12,039 nucleotides of DNA, from positions 1 to 12,039 of the forward strand of contig JAVBUH010000053.1 in assembly GCA_031555505.1 (NCBI GenBank). The letters are read 5' to 3'. Shown here in pieces: positions 6,519 to 12,039 of the stretch. Made by a program: the position numbers and the translations under genes. Origin of the DNA: JAJDIA01 sp031555505. Lineage in GTDB: Bacteria; Bacteroidota; Bacteroidia; Bacteroidales; Tannerellaceae. Below the pieces are notes generated by a model. That model saw nothing but the letters and a program-made list of their open reading frames with translations, made no database searches and had not been told where the DNA came from. The first letter of the stretch is position 1; every line of letters starts with the position of its first letter.

Positions 6519-6532
6519 TATATCTGCTATTG

Positions 6533-7036
6533 TTAGTCTATTGATTCTCCTTTCGCAGCTTTCTTGCTATGAGCAATGGATTGCAGGGCGAGATAATTGT
6601 CGCCGAAGAGATTCATGTTGTCTATTTCGGTACCGAAATGATCCTGATGATCTTCTTCTTCGAGGATGATGTTTTCAAACAGTTTTTTTGAAGCCGAATC
6701 ATTCTCGGCATCACATAATTTAGCCCATTCGTTATAATTGATCACTGTATCTGATTCCAATTTTTCGGCCATTTCGAGCATGGCTTTTACGTCGTGTATC
6801 TGTTCCACCTTACGGGATGGTCTCAGGTCGATATCTCCCTTGAGGAAGAGGATACGTTCTGCAAATTTTTCGGCGTGTACCATTTCAACAATACCAACCC
6901 GTTTGAAGTAGGCGGCCAGATAGTCATAGCCCATATCTTCCAACAGGAAGTGAAAATACATGTACTGATTCAATGCTGTCATTTCCTCTTGTACTGCTCT
7001 GTTAAGCAATTCGATGCTTTTTTCTCTTTTAATCAT
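6533..7036 (-). CDS. bfr: Bacterioferritin
   Basis: A 167-residue four-helix ferritin-like protein that stores iron and oxidises Fe(II) in a hollow cage in the cytoplasm. Ferroxidase ligands are all present: Glu18 (QEEMTALNQY), Glu51 and His54 (VEMVHAEKF), Glu94 (EKLESDT), and Glu127 and His130 (EEEDHQDHF). These positions equal those of E. coli Bfr. Met52, the haem ligand shared by two subunits in true bacterioferritins, is also conserved (EMVHAE), which favours Bfr over non-haem ferritin or Dps. The C-terminus is slightly longer than E. coli's (158). ATG at 7036 starts MIKREKSIELLNRA, a normal family start. It converges with the ATP-grasp gene and stands alone as a transcription unit. A partial -7 box TATATTTT lies at 7050-7057; no Fur-like operator is evident. 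Confidence 0.93.
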   Translation of the reverse strand: MIKREKSIELLNRAVQEEMTALNQYMYFHFLLEDMGYDYLAAYFKRVGIVEMVHAEKFAERILFLKGDIDLRPSRKVEQIHDVKAMLEMAEKLESDTVINYNEWAKLCDAENDSASKKLFENIILEEEDHQDHFGTEIDNMNLFGDNYLALQSIAHSKKAAKGESID

Positions 7037-7179
7037 AATACTAACATTTAAAATATAACTTATACGTATGAGTCGCTTACACTGATTTTTTGCTGTATAT
7101 ATAACAAAAAAACAGGGATATTGTTTTGGCTTGCTGATTTATTTAGGGGTTACTTCATCTGCGGCTGAATATTATTTTC

Positions 7180-7187
7180 TACTTTTG
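7180..7187 (+). promoter_or_regulatory. -7 box for the lipoprotein phosphodiesterase gene
   Basis: TACTTTTG matches TAnnTTTG and ends 36 bases before the ATG at 7224. It lies inside the upstream extension of the reading frame (a TTG start at 7131), supporting 7224 as the true start. No clear -33 element is seen. Confidence 0.5.
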
Positions 7188-7223
7188 CGCCGAATACAAA
7201 ACTTATATCCTAATTTGTGCAAA

Positions 7224-8159
7224 ATGAAAAGAGTGACCGTTTTATTCTTGACAGTATTTTTGACCGTTTTATTCAATGCTTGTAAACCACCCGTTCAACA
7301 GCCACAGGCGGATGTTCAGTCTTCCCTCCCCAAGCATGTTATTTTGGTAGGTTTCGATGGCTTCAGCGCCTATAGTATGAAACATGGAGTAGAAGTCCCA
7401 ACCATGCGCAGGTTGATGGCCGAGGGCTCTTTCACCCTTGACAATCGTTCCGTACTTCCCTCTTCCAGTGCGGTGAACTGGGCTTCTATGTTTATGGGCG
7501 CCGGACCCGAATTGCATGGCTATACCACCTGGGGATCCCGCACGCCCGAACTCCCTTCACGTGTGGTCAACCTTGACAACCGTTTCCCGAATATCTTTGG
7601 CCTCTATCGTGAAAAAGCGCCTGATGCCGAGATCGGCTATATTTATGAGTGGGAGGGTATGAACTATCTGGTAGATACACTGGCTATGAGTTTTCGCCGC
7701 CAGGTAATGGTTGATGAAGCGAATCCGTATGGCTGTGCTTCCGTTGCTGTTCCTTATATCAAGGAAAAGAAACCGAACCTGTGTGCTATTATCTTTGACC
7801 AGCCGGATGGGATTGGCCATACATACGGTTGGACCTCTCCGGAATACTATGCGATGGAAAACCATCTCGACAGTTGCCTGTCACAGATTGTGACCGCGGT
7901 AGAAGAGGCAGGTATCATGGATGAGACCGTTATTATCGTCACGGCCGATCATGGCGGTATTGAAAAAGAACATGGGGGCAAGACCATGCAGGAGATGCTT
8001 GTCCCTATTATTTTCTATGGTAAGAATGTGCGGAAAGGGCATGTGATCTCAGAAAGTACCATGATCTATGACATTGCCGGCACCATCGCCTATCTGTTGG
8101 ATGTGGAGCAACCGCAGGTTTGGATTGCCCGTCCGATCACTTCGGCATTTGTCAAATAA
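7224..8159 (+). CDS. Lipoprotein of the type I phosphodiesterase/nucleotide pyrophosphatase family
   Basis: A 311-residue secreted lipoprotein with a lysine-arginine start, hydrophobic core (VTVLFLTVFLTVLF) and lipobox LFNAC, so Cys20 is the lipidated residue. The rest matches the alkaline-phosphatase superfamily NPP fold, two-metal enzymes that hydrolyse phosphodiester or pyrophosphate bonds. Metal Asp45 is in VGFDGFS. The nucleophile loop VLPSSSAVNW puts Ser82 where NPPs usually have Thr. Asp195 and His199 are in FDQPDGIGHTYG, Asp242-His243 in TADHGG, and His250 in KEHGGKT. The substrate is not predictable; nucleotide, lipid or glycan phosphodiesters are all possible. The start at 7224 is chosen for the signal peptide; the longer TTG frame (7131) has none and spans the promoter. 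Membrane side is uncertain: no acidic surface-export signal follows Cys20. The stop codon lies within a large hairpin. Confidence 0.88.
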   Translation: MKRVTVLFLTVFLTVLFNACKPPVQQPQADVQSSLPKHVILVGFDGFSAYSMKHGVEVPTMRRLMAEGSFTLDNRSVLPSSSAVNWASMFMGAGPELHGYTTWGSRTPELPSRVVNLDNRFPNIFGLYREKAPDAEIGYIYEWEGMNYLVDTLAMSFRRQVMVDEANPYGCASVAVPYIKEKKPNLCAIIFDQPDGIGHTYGWTSPEYYAMENHLDSCLSQIVTAVEEAGIMDETVIIVTADHGGIEKEHGGKTMQEMLVPIIFYGKNVRKGHVISESTMIYDIAGTIAYLLDVEQPQVWIARPITSAFVK

Positions 8160-8194
8160 ATGGACAGTTGTGTCCATTTATTTGACAAATGCCG
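8143..8194. repeat. Perfect 24-bp inverted repeat, 4-base loop, containing the phosphodiesterase stop codon
   Basis: Bases 8143-8166 are the exact reverse complement of 8171-8194, with loop GTTG (8167-8170). The left arm holds the last codons (GCA TTT GTC AAA) and TAA of the upstream gene. No T-run follows (GACGCTTTC), so it is not a textbook terminator. Its centre (8168.5) is about 100 bases upstream of the start expected from the sigma-54 promoter, a normal place for an activator site. It could be an RNA hairpin, a DNA operator, or both. Confidence 0.85.
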
Positions 8195-8241
8195 GACGCT
8201 TTCTATAATTTAAAATGCTTATATTCAGTTGTTTGATTGTT

Positions 8242-8258
8242 TTGGCACGGGCTTTGCA
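8242..8258 (+). promoter_or_regulatory. Sigma-54 (RpoN) -24/-12 promoter for the FtsX-like permease gene
   Basis: TTGGCACGGGCTTTGCA matches the consensus YTGGCACGrNNNTTGCW at every defined position. GG is at 8244-8245 and GC at 8256-8257, exactly 12 bases apart. The expected transcription start is near 8268-8270, leaving a leader of about 28 bases to the ATG at 8297. Such promoters need an AAA+ enhancer-binding activator, which is not encoded in the window. Confidence 0.85.
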
Positions 8259-8296
8259 CTATCCTGGCAAATACAATCTAATTGAAGTAGTAAGCT

Positions 8297-10621
8297 ATGA
8301 GCAGTCTGTTGAATTTGAAATCCTTTTTGAAGTTCCTGAGCCAGAATAAGGCGTATACGGCGATTGATCTATTTGGCCTGTCGGTGTCGTTGATGTTTGT
8401 GATCCTGATTGCCGTGTATACGGGTCAGGAATTGTCTACCGATAAATACCAGGATAAGGCAGACCGCATCTATGCCTTGGGGTCTGAAGACGGATTCGGT
8501 TCTGCTTATAAGCTGGCCTACCGGGTGGAAGAGCGTTTCCCGGATGTGGAAAAGGTGTGTCCTATGAACTTTTATGAACACACGCCGGCAACCATCAACG
8601 ACAACCGCTGGAACATCGACCTGATGTTTGCCGACAGTACCTTTTTCGATTTCTTTTCATTCGAACTTATTCAGGGCGACAGGCAACGGGCACTCGAAGC
8701 GAAGAACTATGCCGTGATATCGGAAACCTTCGCCCGTAAAGTGTTCGGCAATGAAAACCCGCTGGGTAAAACCATCCAGCTACAGGATTCATTGTTTGTA
8801 ACGGTGGATGCCGTGATGAAAGATATCCGCTATTCGGTGATCCCATCTTGCGATGTGCTGATACGGATGGATAACATTGCTTATTACAACTCCACCCTTG
8901 TTTCAGAAACGTTTAATAATGCATCCGGCTCTATCGTGTTCCTGATGGAAAAGGAGGGAGCCCGGCTCAAAGAACGCGAAACGGAGATGCTGACTTACTT
9001 CCAGGATATTTTCTGGATCTACAAGCGTGGTATCTCGAAGGAAGTGCAGCTGACGCCGCTTTCGGATATCTACTTCGCCGATAGGGATAATTTCAATTTT
9101 TTGCAGCATGGCGACCGGAAGTTTGTGTTGATCCTGCTTTCGATCGGTATTCTGATCCTGCTTTTTGCCATTATTAATTATGTGAACCTCACGGTGGCGC
9201 AAACCGGATTCCGTGCGAAAGAGATGGCTACGCGCCGTCTGTTGGGTTCGTCGCGGGAGATGTTGTTCACCCGGTTGATCATGGAATCCACGTTGCTGAG
9301 CTTCCTTTCCTTAGCGGTCGGCATCTTGTTGGCCTATGCCTGCGTTCCGTATGCCAATACATTGCTTGAAACGAACATATTCCTGACGGATGCCATCACA
9401 CCGCTAACGGTGTTGTGTGTGTTGATTGTGACGGTGTTGCTTGGCTTCTTGTCGGGTTTATTGCCGGCTATCATTATCTCCAACGCCAAGCCGATCGAAG
9501 TGGTGCGCGGTAGTTTCCGGCAGAAAACCAAGATGGTGTTTAGCAAAGTATTCATCACCTTCCAACAGGTGATTACGGTCGCCCTCGTTGCTGCTTCGCT
9601 GACGATGGTGCTGCAAACCTGGCACCTGATCAAGGCGCCGCTGGGCTATAACACGACCAATATCATCGATATCCGCGTTTCCCGGTTGGGCGACAAGCAA
9701 CAACAACTGACCCTGGGCAACGAACTGAAGCAACTGGCCAGTGTGAAAGGGATCGCTTATTCGCAGGGAACACCTTTCACTCGCGGAAACAACTGGACCT
9801 TTGAATATGAAAACCGGAATATCAGTATGCAGATCATCGAGTGCGAGCCTGCCTTATTCGATATGCTCGGCCTCCAGCTAGTACGGGATAACCAGGTGAT
9901 CGAGGAGAAGAAGTATTACCTCACCGAATATGCCCTGAAAGAATTCAACCTCCCACCGGATGCCACATCGGTGAAGGTTGGCGAAGAGACGACACAAATC
10001 GCCGGCATTGTCCGTGATTTCCAATTACGCAATATTGCCCAAAAGAAAGAGGTGACCGCGCTCACCGTAGATAAAGTAGAAAATTTCTACCCCTGGAACC
10101 TCCTGGTGGAAATACAGGGCGATCCCTATACCGCCATGAATGAAGTACAGGCGGTGTATGAACGGTTAACCCGGCTCGAGTTCAACGGTAAGTTCATCGA
10201 CCAGCAGGTGGAAGAAACCTTTGCCTCACAGAAACGGCTGGTGAAGATCGTGATCGTGTTCGGTATCATTGCCATCCTCATATCCATGCTAGGGCTGTTG
10301 GCCATGTCTACCTACTTCATCCAGCAGCGTTACCGGGAGATCGGTGTCCGCAAGGTATTCGGTTCTACCAACCGCGAAGTGCTGACTAAGCTGGTAAACG
10401 CCTTCCTCCGCTATGTGCTGGTAGGCTTTGTGATCGCCACGCCCATCGTGTGGTATATCATGAATGGGTGGCTGTCGGGCTATTCGTACCGGATACCGCT
10501 CAGCCCGCTGATCTTCCTGGCGGCCGGTGCTTTCTGCTTCCTCATCTCCTTCCTCACCGTCTATTGGCAAAGCTACCGGGCGGCAACAGCGAATCCGGTA
10601 AATAGTATCAAGAGGGAGTAA
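8297..10621 (+). CDS. ABC transporter permease, FtsX/MacB-like, double-unit type
   Basis: A 774-residue inner-membrane protein. An N-terminal membrane helix (about 25-45) follows a cytoplasmic start (LKFLSQNKAYTAIDLFGLSVS) and precedes a MacB-like periplasmic domain (about 50-270). Helices follow at about 276-297, 333-355 and 372-396. A second unit has a helix at about 418-440, a periplasmic domain and helices at about 650-672, 701-722 and 736-757. The FtsX signature, a cytoplasmic arginine- and glycine-rich loop before the penultimate helix, occurs twice: FRAKEMATRRLLGSSREML (305-323) and RYREIGVRKVFGSTNREVL (678-696). These permeases work with an ATPase and usually export or transmit force across the envelope (tripartite efflux, lipoprotein or peptide release). 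No ATPase, membrane-fusion protein or TolC partner is present here, so substrate is open. It is transcribed from a sigma-54 promoter, which implies signal-dependent expression. Confidence 0.9.
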   Translation: MSSLLNLKSFLKFLSQNKAYTAIDLFGLSVSLMFVILIAVYTGQELSTDKYQDKADRIYALGSEDGFGSAYKLAYRVEERFPDVEKVCPMNFYEHTPATINDNRWNIDLMFADSTFFDFFSFELIQGDRQRALEAKNYAVISETFARKVFGNENPLGKTIQLQDSLFVTVDAVMKDIRYSVIPSCDVLIRMDNIAYYNSTLVSETFNNASGSIVFLMEKEGARLKERETEMLTYFQDIFWIYKRGISKEVQLTPLSDIYFADRDNFNFLQHGDRKFVLILLSIGILILLFAIINYVNLTVAQTGFRAKEMATRRLLGSSREMLFTRLIMESTLLSFLSLAVGILLAYACVPYANTLLETNIFLTDAITPLTVLCVLIVTVLLGFLSGLLPAIIISNAKPIEVVRGSFRQKTKMVFSKVFITFQQVITVALVAASLTMVLQTWHLIKAPLGYNTTNIIDIRVSRLGDKQQQLTLGNELKQLASVKGIAYSQGTPFTRGNNWTFEYENRNISMQIIECEPALFDMLGLQLVRDNQVIEEKKYYLTEYALKEFNLPPDATSVKVGEETTQIAGIVRDFQLRNIAQKKEVTALTVDKVENFYPWNLLVEIQGDPYTAMNEVQAVYERLTRLEFNGKFIDQQVEETFASQKRLVKIVIVFGIIAILISMLGLLAMSTYFIQQRYREIGVRKVFGSTNREVLTKLVNAFLRYVLVGFVIATPIVWYIMNGWLSGYSYRIPLSPLIFLAAGAFCFLISFLTVYWQSYRAATANPVNSIKRE

Positions 10622-10630
10622 GAGTGATGG

Positions 10631-10706
10631 TATTACCGCACGCAGAACGCAGACTTATGCAGAAGATTTTTTAAAAAAAGTCTGCGTTAATCTGCGTGCA
10701 GTAATA
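10631..10706. repeat. Imperfect long inverted repeat behind the permease gene
   Basis: 10631-10656 (TATTACCGCACGCAGA then ACGCAGACTT) pairs with 10678-10706, differing by one base and a three-base bulge (TTA). The loop contains TTTTTTAAAAAAA. It lies 10 bases after the permease stop and may end that transcript, although no T-run follows the right arm. CGCAGAT-type hairpins like this recur between genes in Bacteroidales as far as I recall. Confidence 0.7.
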
Positions 10707-10726
10707 GCAAGTGGTGCAAGCCTGTT

Positions 10727-10753
10727 GATGTTTCATATTGGGTTGGATTTGAA
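10727..10753. repeat. Dispersed intergenic repeat, copy A
   Basis: The sequence GATGTTTCATATTGGGTTGG followed by ATTTGAA. It resembles copies B (11428-11456) and C (11553-11579): all share a GTGTTT-like start, GGGTTG and a T-rich end. Confidence 0.4.
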
Positions 10754-10758
10754 GTTTG

Positions 10759-10875
10759 TTACCTTCGATACGGAAATGTTTCAAATCCCGCAATCGCCAC
10801 AAAAAAGATAATAACGATCCAAAACGATCGCCATAACGTTCGTTTAGGATCATCATAATCTTCGTTTTCGAACAT
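10759..10875 (-). CDS. Possible 38-residue membrane microprotein
   Basis: From ATG at 10875 the frame gives an acidic start (MFENEDYDDPKRTLW), a hydrophobic stretch long enough to span a membrane (SFWIVIIFFVAIAGF, about residues 17-31) and a basic end (PYRR). The topology is tidy for a single-pass small protein. Against it: no TAnnTTTG box or ribosome site is evident upstream, the region is full of repeats, and an overlapping frame is also open. I do not recognise the sequence. Treat as a candidate only. Confidence 0.25.
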   Translation of the reverse strand: MFENEDYDDPKRTLWRSFWIVIIFFVAIAGFETFPYRR

Positions 10876-10979
10876 TATGATCTTTTTTTTCGAAGATGAT
10901 GGTGATTTGGAAGGGAAGTCTTGTTGATAGAAGGCCCGCCGAACCACCGGTTGCATCTACACGAACGAGTTACCTGATT

Positions 10980-11060
10980 GAGGCCTGCGCCTCGCGGAAG
11001 TGAGGCGCAGGCCTCAGGCAGGGTGAGGCGCAGGCCTCGTGGAAGTGTGGCGCAGGCCTC
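10980..11060. repeat. GC-rich 14-base unit, four copies at 22-23 base period
   Basis: GAGGCCTGCGCCTC at 10980-10993 is followed by its reverse complement GAGGCGCAGGCCTC at 11002-11015 and 11025-11038, and by GTGGCGCAGGCCTC at 11047-11060. Spacers are 8-9 bases and two contain GGAAGT. The first unit can pair with any later one. The block is much richer in GC than its surroundings. Too short and irregular for CRISPR. Confidence 0.8.
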
Positions 11061-11201
11061 ATTTGTGCAAGACCTGCATCTGATCATTCCATCGGCAGAG
11101 ACAGCACCAAAACCTGCCTTGCAGTGCATATCCATTCGCAAAAACTGCTTACACGAGAGTTTCCTTCACCCTTTCACTTTCTGCAGGTGGTCAATGAGTT
11201 A

Positions 11202-11381
11202 GAGTGACAGCAGAGGCTTTTTCCCTGTTTTGCTATCACGCTCCTGTCACTCCTTTTTGACATCCCAACTAACATCAGGACGATAGCCTCGGTATGCAGT
11301 GACAGCACAAGTGACAGCAAAACCTCTTTTTGAACCTCCCTGTCACCCTAACCATCTGACTGACTGAAGAAAGTGACAGGG
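11202..11381. repeat. Cluster of six GTGACAG motifs in both orientations
   Basis: GTGACAG is at 11204-11210, 11299-11305, 11311-11317 and 11373-11379; CTGTCAC is at 11244-11250 and 11340-11346. Two inverted pairs extend to 9 bases: GAGTGACAG (11202-11210) with CTGTCACTC (11244-11252), and CCCTGTCAC (11338-11346) with GTGACAGGG (11373-11381). Noncoding as far as can be seen; it could be protein sites or folded RNA. Confidence 0.65.
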
Positions 11382-11427
11382 TGAAAGCAAATTTCCCCAA
11401 TAGAATCGTTTGAGCTATAAGTAGGCA

Positions 11428-11456
11428 GTGTTTATCATTAAATTGGGTTGGTTTTC
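11428..11456. repeat. Dispersed intergenic repeat, copy B
   Basis: GTGTTTATCATTAAATTGGG then TTGGTTTTC, preceded by GTAGGCA. Compare copy C, preceded by GCAGGC, and copy A. Confidence 0.4.
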
Positions 11457-11552
11457 CTTTATAAAAAAACTTTTTTATATCCGGGGGTGTGTAAATCAAC
11501 GCATTTTCATGTGGGTTTGAATGTTCAGGTTTTGTTGAACTTGAAAGCAGGC

Positions 11553-11579
11553 GGTGTTTCAGATAGGGTTGATTTTGAA
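11553..11579. repeat. Dispersed intergenic repeat, copy C
   Basis: GGTGTTTCAGATAGGGTTGA then TTTTGAA, preceded by AGCAGGC. It lies 14 bases before the MITE-like element. A related GAACTTGAA-GCA-GC phrase occurs on both sides of that element (11538-11553 and about 11910-11926). Confidence 0.4.
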
Positions 11580-11592
11580 TATAGCTTGAAGA

Positions 11593-11861
11593 CTATCTTG
11601 TAAATAGTAAACAAGAGTAATTTGGCTCCCCGCCTAGACAGGCGGGGGGACCATTGCTTGCAATGGTGGGGCGGTTGAAGTATTCCTGATAATATATTTG
11701 TGTGTGACGGGTTACGTGAAATTGACTGATAATCACAAGATATTCCGTTGAGTATATAAAATGGCAAAAAAGAGTCAACCGCCCCACCCCCGCAAGCGGC
11801 GGTCCCCCCCGCCTGTCTAGGCGGGGAGCCGGGTTACTCTTGTTTTCTATTTACAAGATAG
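11593..11861. mobile_element. MITE-like element with about 86-base inverted arms and nested hairpins
   Basis: The left arm 11593-11678 and right arm 11775-11861 are reverse complements, apart from roughly a dozen differences and one extra G. Each arm starts at the outside with CTATCTTGTAAATAG and ends inside with CCGCC/TTGA. Each arm also folds alone: CCCCGCCT-AGAC-AGGCGGGG, then ACCATTG-CTTG-CAATGGT on the left and ACCCCCG-CAAG-CGGCGGT on the right. In the second hairpin both sides changed together (ATT/AAT versus CCG/CGG-type), suggesting structure is kept. The 96-base spacer has no ORF but contains TATATTTG (11693-11700), a match to the -7 box. No target duplication is obvious. Alternatives are a large terminator or an invertible promoter. 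Confidence 0.65.
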
Positions 11862-12039
11862 CCTTATTTACTATTAATGTCACCACATAAAAAACATTCA
11901 CATACGCCGGAACTTGAAGCAAGCCCACATTCAAGTTTTGCGGAATATGAATGTTCACACTCGTCAGGATGTGAATATATCGCCGTGTCCATAGCGACAA
12001 TACCGCGTCAGCGGTATCCTGTTCATAGCCAGGGGTGCA
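11862..12039. other. Right-end noncoding stretch
   Basis: No gene is seen. ATTCACAT (11896-11903) has an inverted partner ATGTGAAT (11969-11976). A small hairpin ATACCGC-GTCA-GCGGTAT lies at 12000-12017 without a T-run. The window ends before any next gene is apparent. Confidence 0.4.

Noticed and set aside
7131..7223. 31-residue upstream extension of the phosphodiesterase
   Set aside because: It would hide the lipoprotein signal peptide and spans the promoter box.
8143..8194. Standard Rho-independent terminator
   Set aside because: The stem is strong but no T-run follows on either side, so the textbook label does not fit.
10671..10856. 61-codon minus-strand ORF
   Set aside because: It is built from the inverted repeat and dispersed repeat A, with no recognisable domain.
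10980..11060. CRISPR array
   Set aside because: Repeats are 14 bases with 8-9 base near-identical spacers and one unit is inverted; no cas genes are present.
10875..11141. 88-codon minus-strand ORF with EACA-LPRG repeats
   Set aside because: The protein repeats are just a translation of the GC-rich 14-base repeat.
11275..11499. 74-codon minus-strand ORF
   Set aside because: It runs through the GTGACAG cluster and dispersed repeat B, has no promoter and no family resemblance.

Overview
The window looks like a chromosomal segment of a Bacteroidales bacterium, with Parabacteroides-type or Bacteroides-type the best guess. The evidence is that most genes have the phylum's TAnnTTTG -7 promoter box 10-40 bases before the start and lack a clear Shine-Dalgarno sequence. 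The gene products (a DUF4286 protein with RuvC, a hexameric-type glutamate dehydrogenase, a receiver/ATP-grasp protein, a bacterioferritin, a lipoprotein phosphodiesterase and an FtsX/MacB-type permease) are all typical of that order. Species cannot be settled from the sequence alone.

Left end (1-834): an accessory scar. A tyrosine recombinase gene on the minus strand keeps its N-terminal DNA-binding half but is cut after about residue 169. The cutting sequence carries four GGGGTCA/TGACCCC repeats at 23-24 base spacing, which looks like the end of an IS21-family element running off the window. The recombinase faces away from a tRNA-Ala(GGC) gene whose 3' end is about 185 bases from the recombinase start, the usual arrangement of an integrated element beside its tRNA attachment site. 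An array of TTTCGTAC boxes with exact 22-base spacing lies between them.

Core (909-10621): DUF4286 and ruvC (+) overlap by ATGA. They converge on gdhA (-) across two hairpin terminators. gdhA is divergent from a 986-residue protein with two receiver-like domains fused to a PEP-synthase-type ATP-grasp domain, and their promoters sit within about 60 bases. That gene converges with a bacterioferritin gene (-) across a 14-bp terminator related in sequence to one behind gdhA. A lipoprotein of the nucleotide pyrophosphatase/phosphodiesterase fold follows (+). Its stop codon lies inside a perfect 24-bp hairpin. Next is a 774-residue FtsX-like permease behind a perfect-consensus sigma-54 promoter, with the hairpin centred about 100 bases upstream of the expected transcription start.

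Right end (10622-12039): about 1.4 kb with no convincing gene, apart from one doubtful 38-codon ORF, but packed with repeats. These are an imperfect inverted repeat, a GC-rich 14-base unit at 22-23 base period, six GTGACAG motifs in both orientations, three diverged copies of a GTTT...GGGTTG motif, and a MITE-like element with about 86-base inverted arms that themselves fold into nested hairpins.

The most interesting items are the receiver-receiver-ATP-grasp protein without phosphohistidine or PEP domains, the sigma-54 promoter plus upstream palindrome, the MITE-like element, and the 22-base box array beside the tRNA.
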